This document shows, one piece after another, positions 17,790 to 26,581 of a DNA stretch of 64,000 nt (within the stretch, counting starts at the first letter, position 1; every line of letters begins with the position of its first letter). The translations under genes and the position numbers were made by a program. The stretch is from contig NZ_JBBCBW010000025.1 in assembly GCF_037204085.1 (NCBI RefSeq), positions 19,163 to 83,162 on the forward strand, given 5' to 3'. Source of the DNA: Variovorax sp037204085. Its GTDB lineage: Bacteria; Pseudomonadota; Gammaproteobacteria; Burkholderiales; Burkholderiaceae_C. The notes beneath the pieces are model-generated. The model had not been told where the DNA came from, ran no database searches, and was given only the letters and a program-made list of their open reading frames with translations.

Positions 17790-18545
17790 TTAGCGGATGC
17801 TCGCCTTGAGCCGCCTGAACCGCCAGAACGCTCCCGAAGTCCACACCTTCAGCAAGCTGGTCACGTGCCAGTACAGGTGCTTCTTGCTGCTGCGGCTGGC
17901 GCGCTGGGCCTCGTGGCGCGCCAGCAGGTCTTCTCCCACCTGCAGCTTCCAGCCCGCGAGTTGAGTCCGGGCGCAAATGTCGAAGTCTTCGCCGTACATG
18001 AAAAAGCGCTCGTCGAAGCCGCCGATCTGGCGGTAGGCGTCGCTTCGAAACAGCATGAACAGGCCCGGAATCCAGGCGGGCACGGCCGGGCGCTCATAGC
18101 CCGGCTTCCGGCGGGTCACGATTTCGAGCGGCGTGATGATCTCGCGATGCTGCTCGGGGGTGCTCTTGCCCGGCTCCAGGATGCGCGGCGTCAGCAGGCC
18201 GGCGTCGGGTGCGGCCTGTGCAATCAGCGGCGCCAGCACGTCGCCGTCAAAGCGGATGTCCGGGTTGAGCACCAGGAACCACGGCGTTTCGCAGTGCTGG
18301 AAAGCCTGGTTGTGGTTGGCGCCAAAGCCCTTGGGCTGGGCGTTGTCGATGCGCTCGACCGGAAAGCGCCATTCCTGGCCCGCCAGCACATCGGGTTCGG
18401 GGATGTTCAGCGTGAGCACCACCTTGGCGGTCGATGCACCGCTGAAGCGGTCCAACTGCTCGAGCAGCGGCCTTATCAGCGCAAGCTGACCGTGGCTGAC
18501 GATCGAAACGGTGATGGGGGGAAGGGAGGGGGAGGGCGCTGGCAT
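17790..18545 (-). CDS. GT2-family (rhamnosyltransferase-like) glycosyltransferase
   Basis: A 251-residue GT-A enzyme. After a proline-rich N-terminus it shows ITVSIVSHGQ, FGANHNQAF, the donor-site WFLVLNPDIRFDGD near 88-101 and the conserved FDERFFMYGEDFDICAR near 185-200, a signature of WbbL/RhlC-like rhamnosyltransferases. It would add a single deoxyhexose to the lipid-linked chain. It stands alone on the reverse strand, diverging from the initiating transferase by 45 bp. This assignment is by motif; donor identity is inferred. Confidence 0.8.
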   Translation of the reverse strand: MPAPSPSLPPITVSIVSHGQLALIRPLLEQLDRFSGASTAKVVLTLNIPEPDVLAGQEWRFPVERIDNAQPKGFGANHNQAFQHCETPWFLVLNPDIRFDGDVLAPLIAQAAPDAGLLTPRILEPGKSTPEQHREIITPLEIVTRRKPGYERPAVPAWIPGLFMLFRSDAYRQIGGFDERFFMYGEDFDICARTQLAGWKLQVGEDLLARHEAQRASRSSKKHLYWHVTSLLKVWTSGAFWRFRRLKASIR

Positions 18546-18590
18546 GGTCTAATTTCGCTCGGGAATTCTAGAGTTCCCCAACACCCACAC

Positions 18591-19688
18591 ATGATTGCTC
18601 TGATCGTCATCAGTTTTTTTGCCTCTGCCTTCGCGGTGCAGCTGTTCATGCGCAGGGCGCGACGGCATGCGCGGCTCTACGGCACGGACATGCCCCAGCG
18701 CTTCCACAAGGGCCATGTGCCGCGCCTTGGCGGCGCCGGAATCATGTTCGGGATGGGCGTGGCCTGGCTGGCAGCCGGCATCACCGGAACCGATCCGTTC
18801 AACGTGTCGTGGCCGGTCAAGACATCGATGCTCACGCTGCTGTGCATTGCGCCGGCCGTCATCGCCGGGATCGTCGAGGACGTGACGCAGAACGTGAGGG
18901 TGCGCTACCGGCTGGGGCTCACCATCGGCTCCGCCTTGCTGGCCTGCTGGATGCTCGGGCTCAGCCTGTCGCGCACCGGCATCGAGGCTGTCGACGGCTG
19001 GCTGGCGCTGGTTCCCTATGGCGCCGTGCTGTTCGCGGCGCTCGCCATCGGCGGGCTGCCGCACGCCTTCAACATCATCGACGGCTACAACGGGTTGGCC
19101 GGCACCGTGGCCGTGCTGGTCTGCCTTGCCATTTCGCACGTGGCGCTCCAGGTGGGCGACCGCCAACTCGCGGCGATGATGGTCTGCCTGGTCGGCGCCA
19201 CCGTCGGCTTTTTGATCTGGAACTACCCGCGCGGCAAGATCTTCGCCGGCGACGGCGGCGCCTATGTGTGGGGCATGGTGATCGCCGTAGCCTGCGTCAC
19301 GCTCGTGCAGCGGCACCGTGTCGTCTCGCCGTGGTTTCCGATGCTGTTGCTGATCTACCCGGTCTGGGAGACGCTGTTTTCCATCTACCGCAAGCTCGCG
19401 CGCGGGCAGTCGCCCGGCACCGCCGACGCGCTGCACTTTCACCAGCTCATTTTTCGCCGCATCGTGCGGGTGGCGTTCGCGGATGACGAGGCTCGGCAAC
19501 TGCTCGCCCGCAACAACAGGACCTCGCCCTACCTGTGGATGTTTGCGGCCCTGTCAGTGGTGCCGGCCGTGCTGTTCTGGAACAACACCATCGTCCTGAT
19601 GCTCTTTTGCCTGCTGTTCGTCACGACTTATGTGGGTGCGTACCTGATGATCGTGCGATTCAAGGTGCCGCGCTGGCTGCGCCCGTGA
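18591..19688 (+). CDS. WecA/MraY-family undecaprenyl-phosphate phosphosugar transferase
   Basis: A 365-residue integral membrane enzyme with about ten hydrophobic segments. It shows the family motifs GLPHAFNIIDGYNGLAG (near 155-172), the catalytic IFAGDGGAYVWG (near 219-230) and the cytosolic histidine-rich loop DALHFHQLIFRR (near 280). These enzymes transfer HexNAc-1-phosphate to undecaprenyl phosphate and so start glycan assembly. The frame is open far upstream, but ATG 18591 is the first start that leaves the N-terminal helix intact. Likely role is initiation of the polysaccharide built by the neighbouring transferases; the donor (GlcNAc, QuiNAc or FucNAc) is unknown. Confidence 0.85.
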   Translation: MIALIVISFFASAFAVQLFMRRARRHARLYGTDMPQRFHKGHVPRLGGAGIMFGMGVAWLAAGITGTDPFNVSWPVKTSMLTLLCIAPAVIAGIVEDVTQNVRVRYRLGLTIGSALLACWMLGLSLSRTGIEAVDGWLALVPYGAVLFAALAIGGLPHAFNIIDGYNGLAGTVAVLVCLAISHVALQVGDRQLAAMMVCLVGATVGFLIWNYPRGKIFAGDGGAYVWGMVIAVACVTLVQRHRVVSPWFPMLLLIYPVWETLFSIYRKLARGQSPGTADALHFHQLIFRRIVRVAFADDEARQLLARNNRTSPYLWMFAALSVVPAVLFWNNTIVLMLFCLLFVTTYVGAYLMIVRFKVPRWLRP

Positions 19689-19764
19689 CGGCACCCAAGA
19701 CTGCGCGCTTGTTGCGACAATTTCCTCTATCCATCGTCCTCACCGTTTTGGAGCCTGCCCGCCC

Positions 19765-20658
19765 ATGACCGACCCCGTCCTCAACATTCCCCCGCGCGAC
19801 AAGGCCGAGATATTGGCCCAGGCGCTGCCGTACATCCGCAAGTTTCACGGCAAGACCATCGTCATCAAGTACGGTGGCAATGCCATGACCGATCCGGCCC
19901 TGCAGGCCGACTTTGCGGAAGACGTGGTGCTGCTCAAGCTGGTCGGCATGAACCCGGTGGTGGTGCATGGCGGCGGCCCGCAGATCGAGGCGGCGCTCAA
20001 CCGGCTGGGCAAGAAGGGCAGCTTCATCCAGGGCATGCGCGTGACCGACGCCGAGACCATGGAAGTGGTCGAATGGGTGCTGGCCGGCGAAGTGCAGCAG
20101 GACATCGTGGGCCTCATCAACCAGGCCGGCGGCAAGGCCGTGGGCCTGACCGGCCGCGACGGCGGCATGATCCGTGCGCAAAAGCTCAAGATGGCCGACC
20201 GCACCGACCCCAACCTGCATCACGACGTGGGCCAGGTCGGCGACATCGTCTCCATCGACCCCAGCGTGGTGAAGGCGCTGCAGGACGACGCGTTCATTCC
20301 CGTGGTCAGCCCCATCGGCTTCGGTGAGGAGAACGAGAGCTACAACATCAATGCCGACGTCGTCGCAGGCAAGCTCGCCACCGTGCTCAAGGCCGAAAAG
20401 CTCATGCTCCTGACCAACACGCCCGGCGTGCTCGACAAGGACGGCAAGCTGCTCACCAACCTGAGCGCACGCGAAATCGACGACCTGTTTGCCGACGGCA
20501 CCATCTCCGGCGGCATGCTGCCCAAGATCGAAGGCGCGCTCGATGCAGCCAAGAGCGGCGTGAATGCGGTGCACATCATCGACGGGCGGGTGCCGCACGC
20601 CATGCTGCTCGAAATCCTGACCGACCAGGCCTACGGCACGATGATTCGCGCGCGCTGA
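19765..20658 (+). CDS. argB: Acetylglutamate kinase
   Basis: A 297-residue amino-acid kinase catalysing the second step of arginine synthesis, phosphorylation of N-acetyl-L-glutamate. Motifs: IVIKYGGNAM near 31-40 for ATP, VVHGGGPQI near 69-77 for acetylglutamate, the GLTGRDGGMI segment, and SPIGFGEENESYNINAD near 190-205. Length and an N-terminal helix (residues 1-25) fit the arginine-sensitive hexameric form. ATG 19765 follows a 76-bp gap after the phosphosugar transferase. It marks the end of the polysaccharide locus and the start of conserved core genes. Confidence 0.97.
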   Translation: MTDPVLNIPPRDKAEILAQALPYIRKFHGKTIVIKYGGNAMTDPALQADFAEDVVLLKLVGMNPVVVHGGGPQIEAALNRLGKKGSFIQGMRVTDAETMEVVEWVLAGEVQQDIVGLINQAGGKAVGLTGRDGGMIRAQKLKMADRTDPNLHHDVGQVGDIVSIDPSVVKALQDDAFIPVVSPIGFGEENESYNINADVVAGKLATVLKAEKLMLLTNTPGVLDKDGKLLTNLSAREIDDLFADGTISGGMLPKIEGALDAAKSGVNAVHIIDGRVPHAMLLEILTDQAYGTMIRAR

Positions 20659-20683
20659 GCCAATCAAACTCTGCGGGGCGGGC

Positions 20684-21703
20684 TCAGCCCTCGTACCCGT
20701 TCGGATTGCCCTGCTGCCAGCGCCAGCTGTCCGCACACATCTGGTCCAGCCCGCGATGCGCACGCCACCCCAGCGTGGCCTGCGCAAGCGAGGGGTCGCC
20801 CCAGTACGCGGGCACATCGCCAGCCCGGCGCGGGCCGATCTCGCAAGGAATCGTTCGCCCGCTCGCGCGTTCGAAGGCATGCACGACCTCCAGCACTGAA
20901 GCGCCCTGGCCGGTGCCGAGGTTCAGCGTGACAAGGCCTGGATGGGCCTCCGCATGCCGCAGGGCCGCGACGTGTCCTTCGGCCAGGTCCATCACGTGCA
21001 CGTAGTCGCGCACGCCGGTGCCGTCGGGCGTGGGGTAGTCGTTGCCGTGGATCACCAGCTTGTCCCGCTGCCCCACGGCCACCTGGCACACGAAGGGCAT
21101 CAGGTTGTTCGGCTTGCCTTGCGGATGTTCTCCGATGAGCCCGCTTTCATGCGCGCCGACGGGGTTGAAGTAGCGCAGCAGCGCGATGCGCCATTCCGGT
21201 TCGGCGCGGTGCAAATCGGTGAGTGCTTCTTCGACCATGTGCTTCGATCGCCCGTAGGGGCTGGCCGGCCTGCAGGGCGCGTCTTCCGGAATGGGTGAAT
21301 GGTCGGGTTCGCCGTACACCGTGGCCGACGACGAAAAAATCAAGGTCCGCACGCCCGCCTGCTGCATGGCCGAAGCAAGCACAAAGCTGCCGTGCACGTT
21401 GTTGTCGTAGTAGGCCAGCGGGTCGGCCACCGAGTCGCCGACGGCCTTGAGGCCGGCAAAGTGGATCACGGCCGAGAAACGTTCACTCCCCAGCACGCGG
21501 TCGAGCAGGCCCCTGTCGCGCACGTCGCCTTCGACGAGCCGTGGCGCGCTGCCCGTGATCTGGCGCAAGCGTTCCAGCACCCGCACGTCGCTGTTGCCCA
21601 GGTTGTCCAGGATCACCGGCACATAGCCGGCTGCGGCCAACGCCACGCAGGTGTGGCTGCCAATGAAACCCGCCCCTCCGGTCACCAGTACGCTGTTGGC
21701 CAT
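20684..21703 (-). CDS. galE: UDP-glucose 4-epimerase
   Basis: A 339-residue extended SDR interconverting UDP-glucose and UDP-galactose (possibly the HexNAc forms). It has TGGAGFIGSHT at residues 8-18, FSSSATVYG near 122-130, and the YGRSK (YxxxK) motif near 150. Length is typical for bacterial GalE. It faces argB (25-bp gap) and diverges from slmA with about 120 bp between starts. Proximity to the polysaccharide locus suggests that it supplies UDP-galactose for surface glycans. Confidence 0.93.
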   Translation of the reverse strand: MANSVLVTGGAGFIGSHTCVALAAAGYVPVILDNLGNSDVRVLERLRQITGSAPRLVEGDVRDRGLLDRVLGSERFSAVIHFAGLKAVGDSVADPLAYYDNNVHGSFVLASAMQQAGVRTLIFSSSATVYGEPDHSPIPEDAPCRPASPYGRSKHMVEEALTDLHRAEPEWRIALLRYFNPVGAHESGLIGEHPQGKPNNLMPFVCQVAVGQRDKLVIHGNDYPTPDGTGVRDYVHVMDLAEGHVAALRHAEAHPGLVTLNLGTGQGASVLEVVHAFERASGRTIPCEIGPRRAGDVPAYWGDPSLAQATLGWRAHRGLDQMCADSWRWQQGNPNGYEG

Positions 21704-21823
21704 GAAAAACTCTTTACTTTGTCAGGGAAGTTGATTCTGTACGAGCTTTCCCGCCCCGTTTGCACGCGCTCACTGCGCGGCCCTGTGCGAGAATCAATTG
21801 ATTACATCTTTGCACGCGCTCCC

Positions 21824-22477
21824 ATGCAGAACGAAGAGACAAGCTATCCCGGCGTAGAAACTCCAACAGAGCCGCTGGCAGCCGCCGCCCCCGTGCGAAA
21901 GCGCCCCAAGCCAGGGGAAAGGCGCGTGCAGATTCTGCAGGCGCTGGCCGCCATGCTGGAACAACCCGGCGCCGAGCGGGTGACCACCGCGGCACTGGCA
22001 GCCCGGCTGGACGTGAGCGAGGCTGCGCTTTACCGCCACTTCGCGAGCAAGGCTCAGATGTTCGAAGGCCTCATCGACTTCATCGAGCAGAGCGTCTTCA
22101 CCCTGGTCAACCAGATCCTCGAGCGCGAAGGTGCCACCGGCGCGCAGCAGGCCGCCAGAATCCTCACGCTGCTGGTGCAGTTTGCCGAGCGCAACCCGGG
22201 CATGACGCGCGTCATGGTGGGCGACGCACTGGTGTTCGAGAACGAGCGGCTCCAGCAGCGCATGAACCAGTTCTTCGACAAGATCGAAGCCACGCTGCGC
22301 CAAGTGCTGCGCGGCACGGCCGCCGCTGACGGTTCTGCGACCCCCACGGTCGACGCGCAGGTGCGCGCCGCCGCGCTCACGGCCTTTGTGGTGGGTCAGT
22401 TGCAGCGCTTCACGCGCTCGGGCTTCCGCCGTGCGCCTTCGGAACATCTCGAAGCCACGATCGCGCTGATCGTCTAG
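21824..22477 (+). CDS. slmA: Nucleoid occlusion factor SlmA (TetR family)
   Basis: A 217-residue TetR-fold DNA-binding protein. The helix-turn-helix is at about 54-76 (TTAALAARLDVSEAALYRHF), preceded by a disordered acidic/proline N-terminus (1-30) and a basic KRPKPGERR. The C-terminal FIEQSVFTLVNQIL and NPGMTRVMVGDAL segments match SlmA rather than drug-efflux TetR regulators. SlmA binds dispersed sites on the nucleoid and blocks FtsZ assembly there. The ATG at 21824 (MQNEETSYPG) is selected; longer in-frame extensions run through the galE promoter region. Closeness to argB supports the call. Confidence 0.88.
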   Translation: MQNEETSYPGVETPTEPLAAAAPVRKRPKPGERRVQILQALAAMLEQPGAERVTTAALAARLDVSEAALYRHFASKAQMFEGLIDFIEQSVFTLVNQILEREGATGAQQAARILTLLVQFAERNPGMTRVMVGDALVFENERLQQRMNQFFDKIEATLRQVLRGTAAADGSATPTVDAQVRAAALTAFVVGQLQRFTRSGFRRAPSEHLEATIALIV

Positions 22478-22508
22478 CGGCAGCGCGGGCGCGCCGCCGG
22501 TCGCGGGG

Positions 22509-22529
22509 ATCGCCTCCTATCGAGGCGAT
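22509..22529. terminator. Hairpin after slmA
   Basis: Perfect 8-bp inverted repeat (ATCGCCTC / GAGGCGAT) with a 5-nt loop, 31 bp after the slmA stop. There is no T-run, so it is a possible weak or Rho-assisted terminator. Confidence 0.4.
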
Positions 22530-22533
22530 AGTT

Positions 22534-22559
22534 GAATATGACGTGACGCCGTCATATTC
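22534..22559. promoter_or_regulatory. 10-bp inverted repeat upstream of catalase (candidate operator)
   Basis: GAATATGACG and CGTCATATTC form a perfect 10-bp dyad with a 6-nt centre. It is immediately followed by TTGACA (22561-22566), a consensus -35-like hexamer, and lies 46 bp before the catalase ATG. The AT-rich arms stand out in GC-rich surroundings, as expected for a regulator site controlling the catalase gene. Confidence 0.45.
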
Positions 22560-22605
22560 ATTGACAGAATACATGGGCTCCACAACACACGAGGAAAGCC
22601 CATAA

Positions 22606-24120
22606 ATGACCGAGCTCACTACCGAAAACGGCGCGCCCGTCGAGAACAACCAGCAGTCGCAAACGGCTGGCGTCAACGGCCCTGTGCTGATGCAGGACCA
22701 CAACCTCATCGAGAAGCTTGCGCGCTTCGACCGCGAGCGCATTCCGGAGCGCGTGGTGCATGCGCGTGGATCGGGCGCCTTCGGCACTTTCGAAGTCACG
22801 GCCGACGTGTCGAAATGGACGAAAGCCAAATTCCTCGGCCAGGTGGGCAAGAAGACCGAAGTGCTGGCTCGTTTCTCGACCGTGGCGCTCGAACTCGGCT
22901 CGGCCGACACCGTGCGCGACCCGCGGGGCTTTGCGCTCAAGTTCTATACCGAAGAAGGCAACTACGATCTCGTCGGCAATAACACGCCGGTCTTCTTCAT
23001 TCGCGATCCGCTCAAGTTTCCGGACTTCATCCATTCGCAGAAGCGCGACCCCTACAGCCACGTGCAGGAGCCCAACAACGCGTGGGACTTCTTCTCGCAT
23101 TCGCCCGAAGCCACCCACCAGTTCACCTGGCTCTTCGGCGACCGCGGCATTCCGAAGAGCTACCGTCACATGGATGGCTTTGGCTCGCACACCTTCCAGT
23201 GGGTAAACGCCAAGGGCGAGGCCTTCTGGGTCAAGTACCACTTCAAGACCAACCAGGGCATCGAGACCTTCGTGGCCGAAGAGGCGCAGCGCGTGGGGGG
23301 CGAAAACCCGAACCACCACCACCTCGACCTGCTGCACTCCATCGAGCGCGGCGAGTTCCCGACCTGGAAGGTGCAGGTGCAGATCATGCCCGTGGCCGAA
23401 GCGCAGACCTACCGCTTCAACCCCTTCGACCTGACCAAGGTCTGGTCGCACAAGGACTATCCGAAGATCGACATCGGCATCCTCACGCTCAACCGCAACC
23501 CCGACAACTACTTTGCCGAGATCGAGCAGGCTGCATTCAACCCCGCCAACTTCGTGCCCGGCATCGGCCCGTCGCCCGACAAGATGCTGCAAGGCCGCCT
23601 GTTCAGCTACGGCGACACGCAGCGCTACCGCCTGGGCATCAACCACACGCAACTGCCGGTGAACCGTCCGCACGCCACCACGGCGCAAAACTACGGCCGC
23701 GACGGCGCGATGCGCAGCGACGGCAACGGCGGCCGCGGGCCCAACTACGAGCCCAACAGCTTCAGCAACGCGCCCAAGCAGACCAACGAGCCGGTGTATG
23801 CGCCGCTCGAGATCCACGGCTGGACCGGCAGCCACCAGTGGCAGCAACACCCCGAGGACACCGACTTCGTTCAGGCCGGCGACCTTTATCGCCTGATGGA
23901 CGAAGCAGCCAAGGAGCGGCTGGTGAACAGCATCGCGGGCGGGCTGGGCGCCGTGACGCGGCAGGACATCATCGACCGCTCGATCGGCTACTTCCGCCAA
24001 GCCGATGCCGACTACGGCGCGCGGCTCGAAAAAGCCGTGAAGGCCGTGCAGGCGAAGATCAAGGGCGAGGAAGTGAGCGTCCAGGTCGGCAAGCCGGCGC
24101 ACGACGCAAGCCGGAGCTGA
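22606..24120 (+). CDS. katA: Catalase (clade 3, monofunctional haem)
   Basis: A 504-residue small-subunit catalase that dismutates hydrogen peroxide. Catalytic H52 lies in VVHARGSGAFG, the distal Asn in DLVGNNTPVFF (125/126), and the proximal haem tyrosine Y335 in RLFSYGDTQRY. An N-terminal polar extension of about 25 residues and the length fit the KatA group; no signal peptide, so cytoplasmic. GAGGAAA precedes ATG 22606. The gene is monocistronic, and the upstream dyad suggests dedicated control, for example by an oxidative-stress regulator. Confidence 0.95.
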   Translation: MTELTTENGAPVENNQQSQTAGVNGPVLMQDHNLIEKLARFDRERIPERVVHARGSGAFGTFEVTADVSKWTKAKFLGQVGKKTEVLARFSTVALELGSADTVRDPRGFALKFYTEEGNYDLVGNNTPVFFIRDPLKFPDFIHSQKRDPYSHVQEPNNAWDFFSHSPEATHQFTWLFGDRGIPKSYRHMDGFGSHTFQWVNAKGEAFWVKYHFKTNQGIETFVAEEAQRVGGENPNHHHLDLLHSIERGEFPTWKVQVQIMPVAEAQTYRFNPFDLTKVWSHKDYPKIDIGILTLNRNPDNYFAEIEQAAFNPANFVPGIGPSPDKMLQGRLFSYGDTQRYRLGINHTQLPVNRPHATTAQNYGRDGAMRSDGNGGRGPNYEPNSFSNAPKQTNEPVYAPLEIHGWTGSHQWQQHPEDTDFVQAGDLYRLMDEAAKERLVNSIAGGLGAVTRQDIIDRSIGYFRQADADYGARLEKAVKAVQAKIKGEEVSVQVGKPAHDASRS

Positions 24121-24134
24121 TCCGCCGCAGCCCA

Positions 24135-24153
24135 TGGGTACCCAGGGTACCCA
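24135..24153. terminator. Hairpin after catalase gene
   Basis: TGGGTACC and GGTACCCA form an 8-bp perfect stem with a CAG loop 14 bp after the catalase stop. No T-tract follows; likely an RNA 3'-end hairpin. Confidence 0.4.
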
Positions 24154-24278
24154 CGGCGCCGCATGGGTCCGGATGGCGCACTCGACTTGCCTGGTTGCGA
24201 GGCGTACGATCAGCGCCCCCTTGCCGCTGAGTCGCGGCGACAAGCCTGTGTTCGCGTAGCTTCTGAACGGAGGTTCGT

Positions 24279-24881
24279 ATGAGCTATCACCTGGAAGGTC
24301 GCCTGCTCGAGGTTTGCAACTGCAATGTCCTGTGTCCCTGCTGGATCGGCGAGGACCCCGACAACGGCACCTGCGACACCATCGTCGCGTGGCGCATCGA
24401 CAAGGGAACCATCGACGGCATCGACGTCGGCGGCAACACCATCGCAGCCGTGGCCCACGTGCCCGGAAACATCCTCCAAGGCAACTGGACGGCGGCCATC
24501 TTCGTCGACGACAACGCCTCCAAGGAGCAGGAAGAAGCGCTGCTCAAGGTTTACACCGGGCAAGCCGGCGGGCCGATCGCCGACCTGGCCAAGCTCATCG
24601 GCGAGGTCGTGTCGGTCGAGCGGGCGCCCATTCGCTTTACGGTGAACGAAGGCAAGGGCGAGCTGGAGATCGGCACCGACTACTACGCCGAACTCGAGCC
24701 CTACCGCGGCGCCACCGGCGGCCAGACCACGCTGTCCGACACCGTGTTTTCCACGGTGCCGGGCGCGCCGGTGTTCGTCGGCAAGGCGCCCACCTACCGA
24801 TCGAAGAACCCCGCCCTCGGCATCGACCTCGACATCAAGAACCACAACGCGCTGCAGAGCACCTTCGTCTTCGACTCATGA
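24279..24881 (+). CDS. DUF1326 domain protein
   Basis: A 200-residue cytoplasmic protein of the DUF1326 family, whose biochemical role is unknown. A CNC-x3-CPC cluster lies at residues 13-21 with another Cys at 32 (GTCDT), which looks like a metal or thiol site. The remainder is predicted mixed alpha/beta with conserved VAWRIDKGTIDGIDV and a terminal FVFDS. GGAGG lies 6 bp before ATG 24279. Its stop overlaps the next gene as ATGA; the DUF1326-DUF2182 pairing recurs in other bacteria, suggesting one function shared by a soluble and a membrane partner. Confidence 0.85.
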   Translation: MSYHLEGRLLEVCNCNVLCPCWIGEDPDNGTCDTIVAWRIDKGTIDGIDVGGNTIAAVAHVPGNILQGNWTAAIFVDDNASKEQEEALLKVYTGQAGGPIADLAKLIGEVVSVERAPIRFTVNEGKGELEIGTDYYAELEPYRGATGGQTTLSDTVFSTVPGAPVFVGKAPTYRSKNPALGIDLDIKNHNALQSTFVFDS

Positions 24882-25681
24882 GCGCCACGCCGGCCAATGC
24901 CGTCCGGCACCGCCGCGTGTTCCTGCCGGTTCTTGCCGCGCTCGCCACGCTCGCGTGGCTGGTGTTGTGGGCCTGGGCACGCAGCCCTTACGGACGCTAT
25001 CTCGAACATGGCGACTGGACTGTCTCCGGCCCGGCCGCCTTCCTGTGCCAGGTCGTCCCGGCCGGCGGCGTGGTCGTGCCTGCCGTGCTCTACGCTGCGG
25101 CGTGGGTCCTCATGACGGCCGCCATGATGCTGCCGACCACGCTGCCGCTGTTCAACGCCTTCGACCGGCTGACCGCCGGGCGGGCCGACCACGCACGCCT
25201 GCTCACCATGCTGGGGCTCGGCTACATGGCGGTGTGGGGCGCCTTCGGCCTGCTGGCGCACGGGCTCCACAGCGCGGTGCTGGCACTGCTGGCCAGCGCG
25301 CCCACGTTGGCCTGGCACGGCTGGGTCATCGGTGCCGCGACCATTGCGCTGGCCGGCGCCTTCCAGTTCAGCCGCCTCAAGCACCAGTGCCTGGAGAAGT
25401 GCCGAACGCCTCTGAGCTTCGTCATCGAGCACTGGCGCGGCCATGCGCAAACCCGCCAGGCATTCGCCCTGGGCATGCACCACGGCCTCTTCTGCGTCGG
25501 CTGCTGCTGGGCGCTCATGCTGTTGATGTTCGCGCTCGGCACCGGCAGCCTTGGGTGGATGCTGCTGCTGGCCGTGGTCATGGCACTGGAGAAGAACGTT
25601 TCCTGGGGCCATCGGCTGAGCGCGCCGCTCGGGTTCGCGCTACTGGGATGGGCTGTCTTCATGGTGGCGAGCCATGTCTGA
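24878..25681 (+). CDS. DUF2182 integral membrane protein
   Basis: A 267-residue membrane protein with about six or seven transmembrane helices, family DUF2182 (predicted metal-binding). Conserved features: MMLPTTLPLFNAF near 83-95, KHQCLEKCRTP (H169, C171, C175), a His/Cys run HHGLFCVGCC (H201, H202, C206, C209, C210) and MALEKNVSWG near 235-244. It is translationally coupled to DUF1326 by ATGA and overlaps the following EamA gene by 8 bp. A role in metal handling is plausible from the Cys/His motifs but is not shown. Confidence 0.85.
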   Translation: MSATPANAVRHRRVFLPVLAALATLAWLVLWAWARSPYGRYLEHGDWTVSGPAAFLCQVVPAGGVVVPAVLYAAAWVLMTAAMMLPTTLPLFNAFDRLTAGRADHARLLTMLGLGYMAVWGAFGLLAHGLHSAVLALLASAPTLAWHGWVIGAATIALAGAFQFSRLKHQCLEKCRTPLSFVIEHWRGHAQTRQAFALGMHHGLFCVGCCWALMLLMFALGTGSLGWMLLLAVVMALEKNVSWGHRLSAPLGFALLGWAVFMVASHV

Positions 25682-26561
25682 AGTTGTGTCCGAGGCACGC
25701 CGCGGCCCGTCCGCCCTGCAGACCATCGCCCTGACGGCGGTGGCCATGCTCGCGTTCGCGGCCAACTCGCTGTTGTGCAGGCTCGCGCTGCAGCGGCAGG
25801 GTATCGATCCGGCCAGCTTCGGCAGCATCCGACTGGTTTCCGGTGCAATCACGCTCCTGCTTGTCGTGCAGCTGAGGTCGCGGCCGCCTTCGGCCGCCCG
25901 AGCCGACTGGCTCGCTGCCGCCATGTTGTTTGCCTATGTGGCTTTCTTTTCTTTTGCTTACCTCAGCCTTTCCGCGGGCACGGGCGCGCTGATCCTGTTC
26001 GGCGCGGTTCAGCTCACCATGCTGGGCGCCGGCCTTGGCGCGGGCGAGCGCTTCGGACCCGTCGCTTGGCTCGGCTTCGTGCTGGCGGCGGGCGGGCTGG
26101 TCTACCTGGTGTTGCCCGGTGTTGCCGCACCGCCGCTCCTGGGCGCCGTGCTGATGGCCGTCGCCGGCGTGGCGTGGGGCGTGTATTCGCTCCGCGGCCG
26201 TGGCGTGCCCAACCCCTTGGCCGCCACCTCGCGCAACTTCTTGCGGGCGGTGCCGCTGGCCTTGGCGCTCAGCGTCGTTTTCGTGGCGCGAGCCCATGCG
26301 GACGCAACCGGCATCGCGTTGGCCGTGGCCTCCGGCGCGCTGACGTCGGGCCTCGGCTATGTGGTCTGGTATGCAGCGCTGGCCCGTCTTTCGGCCATGC
26401 AGGCTGCCACCGTGCAGCTTTCGGTGCCGCTCCTGGCTGCGTTCGGCGGGGTGCTGCTGCTCTCGGAAGCAATCACGCCGCGGCTGGCGGCCGCGTCGGT
26501 GGCCATCCTGGGTGGCATTGCCATCGTGCTGAGCCAGAAGTCGCGCAACGCACGCCGCTAG
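25674..26561 (+). CDS. EamA/DMT-family transporter
   Basis: A 295-residue inner-membrane protein with ten predicted helices arranged as two EamA repeats (about 15-140 and 150-288). DMT members export metabolites or amino acids; the substrate here is unknown. The start overlaps the DUF2182 gene by 8 bp, making a three-gene unit. A short N-terminal polar segment (MSEVVSEARRGPS) precedes helix 1, and the end is basic (SQKSRNARR). It converges with the Ldh-family gene with a 20-bp gap and no clear terminator. Confidence 0.85.
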   Translation: MSEVVSEARRGPSALQTIALTAVAMLAFAANSLLCRLALQRQGIDPASFGSIRLVSGAITLLLVVQLRSRPPSAARADWLAAAMLFAYVAFFSFAYLSLSAGTGALILFGAVQLTMLGAGLGAGERFGPVAWLGFVLAAGGLVYLVLPGVAAPPLLGAVLMAVAGVAWGVYSLRGRGVPNPLAATSRNFLRAVPLALALSVVFVARAHADATGIALAVASGALTSGLGYVVWYAALARLSAMQAATVQLSVPLLAAFGGVLLLSEAITPRLAAASVAILGGIAIVLSQKSRNARR

Positions 26562-26581
26562 ATGAGCGGGAGCGCGGGTTT

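Noticed and set aside
17865..18590. Long N-terminal extension of the WecA-like protein
   Set aside because: Antisense to a GT2 gene and not membrane-like; start moved to 18591.
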